Numbered from the stretch's first letter, positions 36,741 to 46,264 are shown. The stretch is DNA of 64,000 nt from Porifericola rhodea (GCF_030506305.1 NZ_CP119421.1:798354-862353); one strand, 5' to 3'. The notes: a model not told the origin generated them from the sequence alone. Numbers and translations are program-made.

Positions 36741-37108
36741 ATTATATTATATAGATGGGTTATTCACTTCTTTCTTATTACCCTATTGGCAACAGCTTAT
36801 TTATAGAAAAATACTTTTTAAGAGCTTTATGGATATAATACACCCAAAAATTGATATCTCCAAATATCTAAAAAACTCATAACATCCATAGTATTTATTC
36901 ACAAACTTTACGATAAACGTAAATAACTTAATACGCCTGATGGTATAAATTACTCAATTTTTTGTAGTTAACTTCTTGTCCCCCTAGAAAGTTATGACAA
37001 ACAGCATAAGGGGGTAGAAAACTTATGGTTAGACATGTAACCAATAGGCTTTGTTTGCTCCATATATTTTCAATAAGCTTGTATAAAAGAAAAGATATAG
37101 TTTAAGTT
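36741..37108. other. Divergent intergenic region, 368 bp
   Basis: AT-rich, with one loose inverted repeat (CCCCCT near 36981 and AGGGGG near 37011). No full promoter match and no coding frame of interest; a 60-codon frame at 36700-36882 overlaps the response regulator and has no coding character. Confidence 0.5.
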
Positions 37109-38065
37109 ATGAGAAATACTACCATTTGGAGCCTATGCCTGTTCATTATGCTAAACCTGGCGTGTGCTCCCCAACCTAATGACACTATGGAAGCAGAATT
37201 ACTATTTGAGGGTAAAGCACTGCTAGGCGAAGGCCCCATCTGGAATCATGAAACTCAACAACTTTATTGGGTAGATATAGAAAAGCGGCAGCTGCACATC
37301 TATAATCCAGCTACTGAGGAAGATACTTATTTTGAAACCGGTGAACGTGTGGGTACAGTAGTGCCTATAGAAAGTGGTGGGGCCCTGGTAGCATTGGAAA
37401 ACGGTATTCATGCGATGGATCTTCAGGGTGGAAAACTAACTCTTATTGCTAATCCATTAGAGGAAGGTATCCGCTTTAACGATGGTAAATGTGACCCACT
37501 AGGTAGATTCTGGGTTGGCTCTATGCACCTGAGTGCCGAAAAAGAAGCAGCGGCTCTGTATATGATGGACGAAAACCAGGAAGTACAGCAGATGCTGGAT
37601 AATATTACTATCTCTAATGGCATTATCTGGTCATTAGATAGCAAAACTATGTATTACATAGATACACCTACACGTCAGGTAAAAGCCTATGACTATGATG
37701 TGGCCAGTGGTAATATTAGTTCGCCCAGGGTAGTCATTAATATACCACAGGAAAGAGGAGCCCCTGATGGCATGACGATAGATGAAGAGGGGATGCTCTG
37801 GATTGGCCACTGGGGTGGAGGTATTGTAGGTCGCTACGACCCTAAAAGTGGGGAAATGATACAGAAAATAGAAGTGCCTGCCCTAAACGTTACCGCATGC
37901 GCTTTTGGTGGAGAAAAACTGGATAAATTGTATATTACCACCGCCAGTATTGGCATGAACGACGAACAAAAACAAGAATACCCGCTTGCCGGTGGACTGT
38001 TTATTGCTGAGCCCGGTGTGCGAGGCGTGCCCGCAGATTTCTACAAAGGGCTGAAAAACAATTAA
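37109..38065 (+). CDS. SMP-30/gluconolactonase-like lipoprotein
   Basis: 318 residues with a lipoprotein signal whose lipobox ends NLAC (Cys19). The rest is a six-bladed SMP-30/LRE beta-propeller: LLGEGPIWNHETQQLYWVDI (metal-binding Glu), FNDGKCDPLGRFWVGSMH (Asn/Asp ligands), ISNGIIWSLDSKTMYYIDT and GAPDGMTIDEEGMLWIGHWGGG. Such enzymes hydrolyse sugar lactones with Ca or Zn. Lipidation suggests action in the periplasm. It is followed after 2 bp by a DinB-like gene, clearly cotranscribed. Confidence 0.88.
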   Translation: MRNTTIWSLCLFIMLNLACAPQPNDTMEAELLFEGKALLGEGPIWNHETQQLYWVDIEKRQLHIYNPATEEDTYFETGERVGTVVPIESGGALVALENGIHAMDLQGGKLTLIANPLEEGIRFNDGKCDPLGRFWVGSMHLSAEKEAAALYMMDENQEVQQMLDNITISNGIIWSLDSKTMYYIDTPTRQVKAYDYDVASGNISSPRVVINIPQERGAPDGMTIDEEGMLWIGHWGGGIVGRYDPKSGEMIQKIEVPALNVTACAFGGEKLDKLYITTASIGMNDEQKQEYPLAGGLFIAEPGVRGVPADFYKGLKNN

Positions 38066-38067
38066 TC

Positions 38068-38610
38068 ATGAAAAAAATATTGCTTATCGTAGGCGTGCTG
38101 CTACAACTGCCTGTGCTGCTGGCACAGGCACAGACCGAGATTGCCTTACAAAATGATTTTGCTGATGACTACTATCCCGTTTGGCAAAGAGCATGCGCCT
38201 ATCTGCTAGATGTAGCAGAAGCCATGCCTGCCGACCTTTATGAGTACCAACCTACTGAAGATATCTTTACTTTTAAAGAGCAGCTGATGCATACTGCCGC
38301 TAATTTGTATTGGCTAAACGCGACCTACATTGCTGGTGAAGAGATGGAAGAACTGAATCTGGAAGCTGAGGGCAAAGACAAAGAAGATGTGATAGAACTA
38401 TTGCGTACTGTCATTGCAAAGGTAGACGCCTCTTACCAGGCTATGGCTAGTGGAGAAGAAAACGAAACTGTCAGGCTTTTCAACCGTATGGAGACCAATA
38501 AAAAACGTGTACTCATGTTAATGCGAGATCACATGACGCACCATCGCGGACAGTTGGTAATCTATCTGAGAATGAACGGTATTGAGCCTCCTGCCTATGT
38601 AGGCTGGTAA
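38068..38610 (+). CDS. Exported DinB-family protein
   Basis: 180 residues with a signal peptide ending LLAQAQ. The mature part is a DinB four-helix bundle with the metal-binding histidines in place: QLMHTAANLYW and DHMTHHRGQLVIYLRMNGIEPP, the latter typical of the family. DinB/YfiT enzymes use thiols or divalent metal; exported versions are common in Bacteroidetes but without known substrates. It starts 2 bp after the SMP-30-like gene. Confidence 0.9.
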   Translation: MKKILLIVGVLLQLPVLLAQAQTEIALQNDFADDYYPVWQRACAYLLDVAEAMPADLYEYQPTEDIFTFKEQLMHTAANLYWLNATYIAGEEMEELNLEAEGKDKEDVIELLRTVIAKVDASYQAMASGEENETVRLFNRMETNKKRVLMLMRDHMTHHRGQLVIYLRMNGIEPPAYVGW

Positions 38611-38621
38611 ACCATAGTTTA

Positions 38622-38660
38622 AAGTCTGCCGGAAATATGCTGCACCTCTCCGGCAGACTT
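38622..38660. terminator. Bidirectional hairpin between DinB and pbpC genes
   Basis: AAGTCTGCCGGA (38622-38633) and TCCGGCAGACTT (38649-38660) pair perfectly over 12 bp. T-tracts are short on both sides. Both converging genes end within 15 bp. Confidence 0.65.
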
Positions 38661-38662
38661 GC

Positions 38663-41047
38663 TTAATTTACCTGTGGAGCGTTTTGCCGCTTACCTAATA
38701 CCTTAAACCTCCGCTCCAACCGCTCTCCCTGCATATCTACCAAAGTGATAACATGCTCGCCGGGCTCAGGACTAATCCCCATCTGATGCTCTCCTTCTGT
38801 TACTCCAATGTACTCACCATCCAGATGCCAATAAATACTTGCTTTAGGGTCACGGTGGGCAGCATCAAAAACAGATTTTCCTTTTTCCCCATCCAGTTCT
38901 TTGGGAATATAAATCTGTGCGTTTTCGTAAGGGTAAATCAACTGCAAAGCCATATGGTTACGAACAGCTTGGCAATCGGTACGAAAAGGAGGTAATTTCT
39001 TATAACCAGGATTATTTCTACGATAATACCACTCCTGCACAGGTGGTAGTACAAACCAACTTTGGTGTTGCATCTCGCCTACAGAGGCACAGGCACTATG
39101 CACTCTATATGCTCCCTGAGCATCCAGATGTACTTCCTGATGATAAGGGCAGGCCTGAGATCTTAGACCACTCCGCGGCACATCCATACGGAGGGTATCC
39201 TCGCAGCTTCGTGAAGCTTTAAAGCCACTTTGTTCACTAATAAGAGTACTTGTCATATCACTAGCTGGGTAGTCAAACCACTTACCTTCAGGAAGCAACT
39301 GTACTACGTCAAATAGAATGGGGGCCGCGGCAGAAAGTCCGGTCAAACCGGGGCGACCTTCTCCATCCGCATTCCCTACCCATATGGCTACTACATATTT
39401 TGGGGTTAACCCAATAGCCCAGGCATCCCGATAGCCAAAGGAGGTGCCCGTCTTCCAGGCCAGTTTACGAGAAGAATCAAAATATTCCCAGCCTGTCTCG
39501 TTACTAGGACGCCTTACCTTAGCCATGGCTTCAAATGTGTACCATAGAGCTCCCGCATTGAGTAAGCCCTCTGACTGTCGGCTGGGTTCACTATCCTCTT
39601 TTTGATGAAGCCTGTAGCGAGGAGCATGATAATCAGCTATAGCATAGCGTTTAGGTTCGGGGTAGTGGAAATAATGATTCATGCTGCGGGCAAGGCTGGC
39701 ATACATCCCGCCCAGGTCCCATAGGCTAGCTTCTGCTCCACCCAGTATAAGCGATAAGCCATAATGTCCTGGTGCCTGGTTCAGAGTACGCATACCCAGA
39801 CGCTTGAGCAGAAAATGAAACTTTTCAATACCATAATCCTTTAGCATATGCACTGCGGGAATATTGAGAGACCTTGCCAGGGCTTCATCCGCAGCCACAG
39901 CTCCATCGTAGGTCTCATCAAAATTTTTGGGTGCAAAGCCATCAATATAGGTGGGTATATCGGGCAGCAGTGCATATGGAAGCAGGCTTCCTTCATGCAA
40001 CATAGCCGCATACAAAAATGGTTTAAGAATGCTTCCGGTACTCCGCCCTGCCGTAATTACATCTACAGAAGCACCATGCACCTCTGCATCTTCTGGCTGC
40101 GTATTACCCACATAAGCCATAGCTTCTCCACTTTCTACATCTAGTATAAGAGCCGCCGCATTGTGGATACCATTACCTCTTAGCTGTAAATGATGCCTGT
40201 GTACTAGCTGTATCAGCTGTTTTTGTAAGTAAGGCTCTATGCTGGAAGTTATTCGCTTTCCTTCGCCCCCCTCCTGCCGTATCCGGGTAAGTAGATGAGG
40301 CGCTAGCTTAGGCAAAGGCTTTGGGCTGGAAGGCAGAGGTTCACGCTTAGCCAAAACACAGCTTAAAGAGTCTAGTACCCCCTGATGGTAGAGTTTGTCC
40401 AGCAAGCGGTTACGCTTGTTCTCTAAGAGGGTAGAGTTTTTTCCGGGATATACCAAAGCTGGGCTATTAGGCAGCACTGCCAGCGTAGCCGTTTCACCCC
40501 AGGAGAGTTGTTCGGGTTGCCGGCCATAGTAGCGCCAGGCTGCTGCCTCCAGCCCTACTGTGTTTCCTCCAAAAGGAGCATGAGCTGCGTAAAGAGCCAA
40601 AATTTCCGCTTTGCTATACGCCAGTTCCAGGCGGGTAGCCAGTATAATTTCTTTGACCTTTTCCCATACCGTTCGGGGCTGCCCGTTCCTAGACAAACGA
40701 ATAAGCTGCATGCTTAAGGTGCTTCCTCCGCTCACCACTCTCCCGGCTTCCAGATTCTGCCATGCTGCCCTCATTAAGGAAAAAGGGTTAAAACCAGGGT
40801 GAGACTCAAAATGCTCATCTTCAAAAGCCAGTATAGCAGATTTAAAGCGTTCGGGCACGCTATCGTTGAGTGGAAAACGCCACTGACCATCAGCAGCTAT
40901 AGCCGCAGCCAGCAGCTCTCCATTTCGGGCTTCCAACACAGTAGAATACACCGGACTAAAGAGGGGCTTGGGCAAGACCAGATAATATGCAATACCAGCC
41001 AGCAATAGCAACGCAAATACGACTAATTTTAGCTTTAGTTTTGACAT
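38663..41047 (-). CDS. pbpC: Penicillin-binding protein 1C
   Basis: 794 residues, the length of PBP1C. An N-terminal membrane anchor (~6-26) leads to a GT51 glycosyltransferase domain with AFEDEHFESHPG (catalytic Glu76) and GGSTLSMQL (108-115). The transpeptidase domain has SxxK at Ser339-Lys342 (STGSILKP), an ARSLNIPAV motif and KTGTSFGYRDAW. The C-terminal BiPBP_C domain (LIYPYENAQIYIPKELDG and later GEHVITLVD) is specific to PbpC. It polymerises and cross-links peptidoglycan in the periplasm. The alpha-2-macroglobulin gene that often precedes pbpC is absent here. Confidence 0.95.
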   Translation of the reverse strand: MSKLKLKLVVFALLLLAGIAYYLVLPKPLFSPVYSTVLEARNGELLAAAIAADGQWRFPLNDSVPERFKSAILAFEDEHFESHPGFNPFSLMRAAWQNLEAGRVVSGGSTLSMQLIRLSRNGQPRTVWEKVKEIILATRLELAYSKAEILALYAAHAPFGGNTVGLEAAAWRYYGRQPEQLSWGETATLAVLPNSPALVYPGKNSTLLENKRNRLLDKLYHQGVLDSLSCVLAKREPLPSSPKPLPKLAPHLLTRIRQEGGEGKRITSSIEPYLQKQLIQLVHRHHLQLRGNGIHNAAALILDVESGEAMAYVGNTQPEDAEVHGASVDVITAGRSTGSILKPFLYAAMLHEGSLLPYALLPDIPTYIDGFAPKNFDETYDGAVAADEALARSLNIPAVHMLKDYGIEKFHFLLKRLGMRTLNQAPGHYGLSLILGGAEASLWDLGGMYASLARSMNHYFHYPEPKRYAIADYHAPRYRLHQKEDSEPSRQSEGLLNAGALWYTFEAMAKVRRPSNETGWEYFDSSRKLAWKTGTSFGYRDAWAIGLTPKYVVAIWVGNADGEGRPGLTGLSAAAPILFDVVQLLPEGKWFDYPASDMTSTLISEQSGFKASRSCEDTLRMDVPRSGLRSQACPYHQEVHLDAQGAYRVHSACASVGEMQHQSWFVLPPVQEWYYRRNNPGYKKLPPFRTDCQAVRNHMALQLIYPYENAQIYIPKELDGEKGKSVFDAAHRDPKASIYWHLDGEYIGVTEGEHQMGISPEPGEHVITLVDMQGERLERRFKVLGKRQNAPQVN

Positions 41048-41240
41048 TTGTCCTCCCCTAACATCAACTTTTCAGATTTATCCTGTAAGCTTGCCCGCCT
41101 ATTGTTTAATTTCAGGTTTAAATATAAGTAGCATGGCTTGAGCATAGCAAATAAAGCTAACTAAACAAAGCCTAGCCTTAAAACGTCATATTCTATGATT
41201 TATGCACTTTTGCAAATTAGTTAAGTGCCAAAAGTAGTTC

Positions 41241-42365
41241 ATGGACCAGCAAAAAGACACACAACATACTTCTGAACAGCAAAACCGCAGACAAAAGATT
41301 GTTGAACGGCTCCAGCAGCTAGACAATCCTCTGATACTTCGGCGCATAGAGCGCATCCTTCAGGAAGGTGAAACCTTAGAGCAGATTTACCATCTGCCCA
41401 CCGTACAGCAGCTAATTGAAGAAGAGGAACAGGAAGATCTGGAAGTACGCACCAATCAGAAAATTGAGCCATTAAGCCCCCTACAGCACTATGATCTGTG
41501 GGCGGCAGCTCCTATGTTTTATCTGGGCATTCTCAGCTTGCTCCTGATTGGCACTTTAGTAACCGCTTTTACTGAAGAAGACCTTTCCCCTATGTTTCTG
41601 TCCATTTTGCCCTGGTTGCTCAGCTTTACAGGATTGGTATATCTGATCTTTGTAGTTGATACCGCATTACTCTTCTGGAAAAAGCAGCAGTCTAAAGAGA
41701 CTATGCATACAACAGAGAAAAGACGGAGATTATTATGTTTACTATTTCCGCCTCTCCGTATTGGTTCGCGCTACATTACCAATGGTCAATACATCTGGAT
41801 ACCCCGCTGGAAATGGTCTAAAGTTAATGAAGGCCTTTTTCTGGATCTCAAAAAAAGCTTTATACTGCCAATGATTGGCATTGCCTTGCTTATTGTACCC
41901 GTATTAATTATTGAGTGGAAATTTCTGGGCGATATCAAAGAAGAGTTGCCTAACCTTAAAGTTGACCTGATTCTGGAGGCGGTACAGACCTTTATCTGGT
42001 GTGCTTTTACTTTTGAGTTTATACTAATGATCTCAATAAGCAACCGTAAGCTTAATTATGTTAAGAAAAACTGGATAGATTTATTAATTATACTTCTGCC
42101 TTTTGTCTCTTTCTTAAGGACGTTGCGTATCTCTCAGATTGCCCGACTGAAATACGCTACCCGCTCATTTAAGCTCAGGGGCGTTATTACTAAAGCGCGT
42201 CAGGGGCTCATTTTTGTTGATTTTCTTCAGCGTATATTCCGGTTACGTCCAGAGACAGAGGTGAAGCGTCTTTATCGCCTGCTACAGGAAAACCAAAAAG
42301 ATAGAGAAGATCTGCAAAATAAGCTCAGAGATGTGGCAGCTCTCATCAAGAAGAAGGAAGAGTAG
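41241..42365 (+). CDS. Membrane protein with voltage-sensor-like helices, no pore
   Basis: 374 residues. A charged, helical N-terminus (~1-85) is followed by membrane segments near 88-108, 118-140, 208-228 and 245-270. The stretch NWIDLLIILLPFVSFLRTLRISQIARLKYATRSFKLRG (in parts) around 280-315 resembles S3-S4 of ion channels, with arginines at regular spacing. It is followed by a coiled-coil tail (RLYRLLQENQKDREDLQNKLRDV). No selectivity-filter sequence (TVGY-like) or channel pore loop is seen. I do not know the family by name. It could be a voltage-sensor-only protein or a divergent channel. Confidence 0.65.
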   Translation: MDQQKDTQHTSEQQNRRQKIVERLQQLDNPLILRRIERILQEGETLEQIYHLPTVQQLIEEEEQEDLEVRTNQKIEPLSPLQHYDLWAAAPMFYLGILSLLLIGTLVTAFTEEDLSPMFLSILPWLLSFTGLVYLIFVVDTALLFWKKQQSKETMHTTEKRRRLLCLLFPPLRIGSRYITNGQYIWIPRWKWSKVNEGLFLDLKKSFILPMIGIALLIVPVLIIEWKFLGDIKEELPNLKVDLILEAVQTFIWCAFTFEFILMISISNRKLNYVKKNWIDLLIILLPFVSFLRTLRISQIARLKYATRSFKLRGVITKARQGLIFVDFLQRIFRLRPETEVKRLYRLLQENQKDREDLQNKLRDVAALIKKKEE

Positions 42366-42606
42366 TTATTAGCATGTAAATACATTGTAGGACTTACTCC
42401 TGCTATAACCAGCTCTGCAATCCAGCATAATCTATTGATGTACCGAAAAATAAATGAGTATATAGCTAAATAGCTGCAACCCAATTCAACTCTGACCACA
42501 CACTTATAACCAACTAATTCACAGTCTATTAAGCTCAAAATTAATTACACCAGTCAATAACATTTGTTTACCCGGCTGGTTTCAGAGTACTAAAGACAGA
42601 GAGACT

Positions 42607-42622
42607 AAACTAAGCTTAGTTT
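42607..42622. promoter_or_regulatory. 16-bp perfect palindrome
   Basis: AAACTAAGCTTAGTTT reads the same on both strands, 38 bp before the ATG at 42660. The spacing would suit an operator. Nothing identifies a binding protein. The rest of 42366-42659 shows no gene. Confidence 0.35.
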
Positions 42623-42659
42623 TAAACCTTATTTTTTTACTTATAAAGCATACATTTTT

Positions 42660-43031
42660 ATGAAAGTTGAATTGAATGAAAAGCCGTTTTTAGAAAATGG
42701 TCAACATATTGTAAAGATTTCCAAAGTAGAGTCAGGAAGTAGTGAACATAAGGGTGTGCCTTTCTTTAACTGTCGTTTTGAGAATGACGAAGGTTTTGTC
42801 AACCACCGCTTTTACCTGAGCGAGCCTGGACAGCCGATCATCGCGGAGCTTTTTCAGGCAGTAGGCATAGAAGGAAAGAACGCTGACACGCAGGAGCTGG
42901 AAGGCAAAGAACTAGCTATAGAGGTACATGAGCGTACTTACAATGACCCAGAGAGTGGTACAGAAAAAACCATTAAGGCGGCACGCCACTTTAAGCAGGT
43001 AGGTGAGTCTGAGACTTCTGACAGCATATAA
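42660..43031 (+). CDS. Small soluble protein, weakly DUF669/SSB-like
   Basis: 123 residues, acidic, beta-rich by eye: NGQHIVKISKVESGSSEHKG, PFFNCRFENDEGFVNHRFYL, then a helix PIIAELFQAVGIEG and ELEGKELAIEVHERTYNDPESG. This order resembles OB-like single-strand-binding proteins of phages (DUF669), but no phage gene is nearby and the match is impressionistic. It is monocistronic, with a palindrome in its upstream region. Confidence 0.5.
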   Translation: MKVELNEKPFLENGQHIVKISKVESGSSEHKGVPFFNCRFENDEGFVNHRFYLSEPGQPIIAELFQAVGIEGKNADTQELEGKELAIEVHERTYNDPESGTEKTIKAARHFKQVGESETSDSI

Positions 43032-43147
43032 TTAAGAGGTAGGGGTGCAGTAAATTTGTTAAAAAGTTTGACGAAGTATGGAAAAGACTCAGGATAAGAA
43101 ATAAGTTAGTATAAAGCTATATTACTTATCATTATCCCTTGCCGCTT

Positions 43148-44740
43148 ATGAATCTACTGCACCGCTTACTTACTGGCTTTTCCCTCCTTTTTTTCCTCAG
43201 CTGTTACCAAAGTTCTCCCCAATATGACCTTATCATTCGCAATGGTCTATTGTATGATGGTAGTGGCAAGGCACCCGTGTCACAGGACATTGGCATAATA
43301 GACGACAAAATTACTACATTGGGCCACTTAGAGGATGCTTCAGCTAACCGAGAGATTGATGCAAACGGCCTGGCCGTAGCCCCCGGCTTTATAGACCTGC
43401 ATGTGCATATGAATGCCCTGCTCAAAGTACCGCAAACGGAAAGCACCATCCGTCAGGGAGTTACTACTATTTTAGGAGGTCCTGATGGTAGAGGTCCCTG
43501 GCTGCTGGATGCTTACCTGCAAAAAGTGGATAGTAGTGGTATTGGCGTTAATGCGGCTTATCTGGTAGGGCATAATACTGTCAGGCAAAATGTAATGGGT
43601 CTGGAAGAGCGGGCTCCTACCCCCGAAGAGCTGAACGCTATGCAGGCCCAAATAAGGCAAGCCATGAAAGATGGGGCATTTGGTATCTCTACCGGACTCA
43701 AATACATCCCCGGAGCTTTTTCTAATGTTGAGGAGGTTATTGCGCTTTCTAAAGTGGCTGCTGAGCACGGTGGCTTCTACACCTCTCACTTGCGGGAAGA
43801 AGGCCTGGGCGTGATAGAAGCGGTAGGTGAAGCCATCCATATTTCAGAAAAAGCCAATATTCCCGTGGTATTAACACACCACAAGGTGATGGGACCCGCC
43901 ATGTGGGGTGGTAGCAAAAAAACACTGGCTATGGTAGATTCTGCCCGTGCACTAGGGCTGGATATTATGATGGATCAGTACCCATATACTGCCAGCCAAA
44001 CCAGTTTATCTGTACTCTTTCCTTCCTGGGCTATGTCTGGTGGTGGAGATACTTTTCAGCAAAAGATAGATGATCCTATCCTTAAAGACAGTATTAAGCG
44101 TGGTATTATTTACAATATTGTTCATAACCGCACCGGAGGAGACTTAAGCAGAATTCAGTTTGCTAAAGTAGACTGGTTGCCTGAGCTGGAAGGTAAAACT
44201 CTGTACGACTGGACTCAGATGCGCAATATGGAAGCCAGTGTTGAGCATGCAGCAGAGCTGGTTATAGAGGCGCAATCAAAAGGAGGGTGTACAGTAATTT
44301 ACCACGTAATGGAGCAGGAAGATGTAGACCGTATTATGCTACATCCACAAACCATGATTGCCTCTGATGGGCAACTGGCAATATTTGGCGAAGGTCATCC
44401 TCACCCCCGCTGGTACGGAACCTACCCTCGAGTGTTAGGCCATTACGTTCGCGAGCGTAAACTCCTGAGTCTGGAAAAAGCTATTCAGAAGATGACACAA
44501 ATGCCTGCCGACCGCCTGGGCTTGTCTACGCGGGGCAGAATAGCCGAAGGGGCTTTTGCCGATCTGGTTATTTTTGATGCTGAAACGATTATTGACAAGG
44601 CTACTTTTGAAAAGCCGCATCAGTACCCGGAGGGTATATACTATGTAATAGTCAATGGCAAGCTAGCGCTGGATGATGGGGCACTTACTACAGAGAGAGC
44701 AGGTCATGTGTTAAGAGGTCCCGCATACAGCAGGCCATAG
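43148..44740 (+). CDS. Amidohydrolase of the D-aminoacylase type, lipoprotein
   Basis: 530 residues from the ATG at 43148. The signal MNLLHRLLTGFSLLFFLSC has a lipobox (Cys19). Amidohydrolase motifs follow: APGFIDLHVHMN (metal HxH), GGFYTSHLREEG and VVLTHHKVMGPAMWGG (metal His), and TMIASDGQLAIFG (catalytic Asp). The pattern is that of N-acyl-D-amino-acid deacylases, which free D-amino acids from N-acyl or peptide derivatives. The bridging Cys normally found in a GNCG context is replaced here: the equivalent stretch reads TTILGGPDGRG. Substrate therefore uncertain. Bounded downstream by a hairpin shared with the M28 peptidase gene. Confidence 0.82.
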   Translation: MNLLHRLLTGFSLLFFLSCYQSSPQYDLIIRNGLLYDGSGKAPVSQDIGIIDDKITTLGHLEDASANREIDANGLAVAPGFIDLHVHMNALLKVPQTESTIRQGVTTILGGPDGRGPWLLDAYLQKVDSSGIGVNAAYLVGHNTVRQNVMGLEERAPTPEELNAMQAQIRQAMKDGAFGISTGLKYIPGAFSNVEEVIALSKVAAEHGGFYTSHLREEGLGVIEAVGEAIHISEKANIPVVLTHHKVMGPAMWGGSKKTLAMVDSARALGLDIMMDQYPYTASQTSLSVLFPSWAMSGGGDTFQQKIDDPILKDSIKRGIIYNIVHNRTGGDLSRIQFAKVDWLPELEGKTLYDWTQMRNMEASVEHAAELVIEAQSKGGCTVIYHVMEQEDVDRIMLHPQTMIASDGQLAIFGEGHPHPRWYGTYPRVLGHYVRERKLLSLEKAIQKMTQMPADRLGLSTRGRIAEGAFADLVIFDAETIIDKATFEKPHQYPEGIYYVIVNGKLALDDGALTTERAGHVLRGPAYSRP

Positions 44741-44762
44741 CAGAAAGAGCGAAAATCAGAAA

Positions 44763-44786
44763 GGGCTTGCGAATATTCACAAGCCC
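44763..44786. terminator. Bidirectional hairpin between convergent genes
   Basis: GGGCTTGCGAAT (44763-44774) pairs with ATTCACAAGCCC (44775-44786) with one wobble or mismatch, in a nearly loopless dyad. T-rich stretches flank it on both strands. Confidence 0.6.
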
Positions 44787-44854
44787 CTCTTCTTGAAACT
44801 GTCAACCTAAAGGATGACTAAACTGTATTTTTAAAACTGCTCGGACAGTTCTTT

Positions 44855-46264
44855 CTACTTTCCTCTCTGCTTAGGATAAAGCCCCTGGCTATCTATCAGG
44901 TACACCAGCGAACTCATGGCGGCAGCACCTAGTAAGAGCTCTCGGCGATCTACAATCTCAAACACGTCCTGAGCAGAATGGTGCATATCAAAATAGCGCT
45001 GAGAGTCAGGGCGAAGGCCAATAAGCTCTACTCCCTGCGGTTTAAGAGCACTGATGTCCGCACCACTTCCTCCTTTGTCAAACTTATGCAGATCATAGGG
45101 CATAAGCAAAGGCTTCCAGCTCTGAATACGTTCGTAGGCTTCATCGCTTACATCCATACTAAAGCCCCGGGGCGTAAAACCGCCGGCATCCGACTCTATA
45201 GCAGCATAGTGTTTTTCTTTATTTTCCTCGGCAAGCTCCGCATATTTTTTACCTCCGGCCAGGCCATTTTCTTCATTAGCAAATAGTACAGCTCTGACAC
45301 TACGCTTGGGCTGGTAGCCAATAGCCTGTAACGTACGGAGTACCTCTATAGAATGCACTACCCCTGCACCGTCATCGTGGGCGCCCTCTGCCAGATCCCA
45401 GGAGTCCAGATGGCCTCCCACTACAATATATTCTTCGGGATACTCACTACCAGTAATTTCACCCACCACATTGTAAGACATTACATCATCCAGTATTTGG
45501 CAGTGCGTTTCAAAATAAAGTTTAAGCTCTGTGTCATCTTTTAGCAGATGGCTTAGCAGGTCAGCGTCATTGGTGCTGATTGCCACTGCTGGAATTTTAG
45601 GCAGATTGAAGGTATAAACAGTACTACCGGTATGCGGATAGTCATCAAAATCTGTAGAGAGCGAACGTACTATGGCACCTACCGCACCATATTTAGCGGC
45701 TTCTGAAGGGCCGCTTCTACGCTGGTTTCCTGCCATACCATAAGCTGTACCGGTTTGTATCTGGGTTTGATCCATAGGGCGGTTGTAGAATACTATTTTG
45801 CCCTCTAGCTGCTCACGCCCCAGCTCCGCCAGTTGCTCAAAGTTTTGTACTTCTACCACCTCTGCCAGTACTCCCTCCGGGCCGGTACCCACTGCATTAC
45901 CCAGTGCAGTAATGTTCAGTTCCTGAGTTCCCAGCTTTTTAGAGTTCACGACACGAGCTATTTCTTTTTGTCCACGTACCCAATGTGGCACCATCACTTC
46001 CTGTAAAAAAACTTTGTCAAAGCCATAACTCTCCATCAGTTGCCGAGCCCACTCTACAGCAGCCGCATTTTGAGGGGAGCCAGCTACCCTTCCACCTATG
46101 TTTTTGCAGAGGTAGCGTAAGTTTTCATATGCTTCGCCCTGAGTAAGCGTTTCGTCGTAGATGCTACGGATCATTTGTTGCTCCGGGTCTACTTTCTTTT
46201 GCGCCAATACTGATTCTACGCAGCACAATATCGCGATAAGTAATACAAACGGGCTGTGTTTCAT
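44855..46264 (-). CDS. Exported M28 zinc aminopeptidase/carboxypeptidase Q-like
   Basis: 469 residues with a signal peptide ending SVLAQ. A PA-type insert (~130-250, with SEAAKYGAVGAIVRS) sits inside the M28 catalytic fold. The zinc and catalytic residues are visible: GGHLDSWD (His, Asp), GAHDDGAGV (bridging Asp), ANEENGLAGG (Glu-Glu), ESDAGGF (Asp) and DMHHSAQD (His). This is the layout of carboxypeptidase Q-like (M28B) peptidases, which cleave dipeptides or oligopeptides. It should be periplasmic or secreted. It starts 75 bp after the DUF3299-like gene on the same strand, a possible two-gene operon. Confidence 0.9.
   Translation of the reverse strand: MKHSPFVLLIAILCCVESVLAQKKVDPEQQMIRSIYDETLTQGEAYENLRYLCKNIGGRVAGSPQNAAAVEWARQLMESYGFDKVFLQEVMVPHWVRGQKEIARVVNSKKLGTQELNITALGNAVGTGPEGVLAEVVEVQNFEQLAELGREQLEGKIVFYNRPMDQTQIQTGTAYGMAGNQRRSGPSEAAKYGAVGAIVRSLSTDFDDYPHTGSTVYTFNLPKIPAVAISTNDADLLSHLLKDDTELKLYFETHCQILDDVMSYNVVGEITGSEYPEEYIVVGGHLDSWDLAEGAHDDGAGVVHSIEVLRTLQAIGYQPKRSVRAVLFANEENGLAGGKKYAELAEENKEKHYAAIESDAGGFTPRGFSMDVSDEAYERIQSWKPLLMPYDLHKFDKGGSGADISALKPQGVELIGLRPDSQRYFDMHHSAQDVFEIVDRRELLLGAAAMSSLVYLIDSQGLYPKQRGK

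Noticed and set aside
36700-36882. 60-codon plus-strand frame near the response regulator
   Set aside because: It starts inside the regulator gene on the other strand and lacks coding character.
36981-37016. CCCCCT / AGGGGG repeat as a terminator or operator
   Set aside because: The arms are only 6 bp with a long spacer and no T-tract, so there is too little to call.
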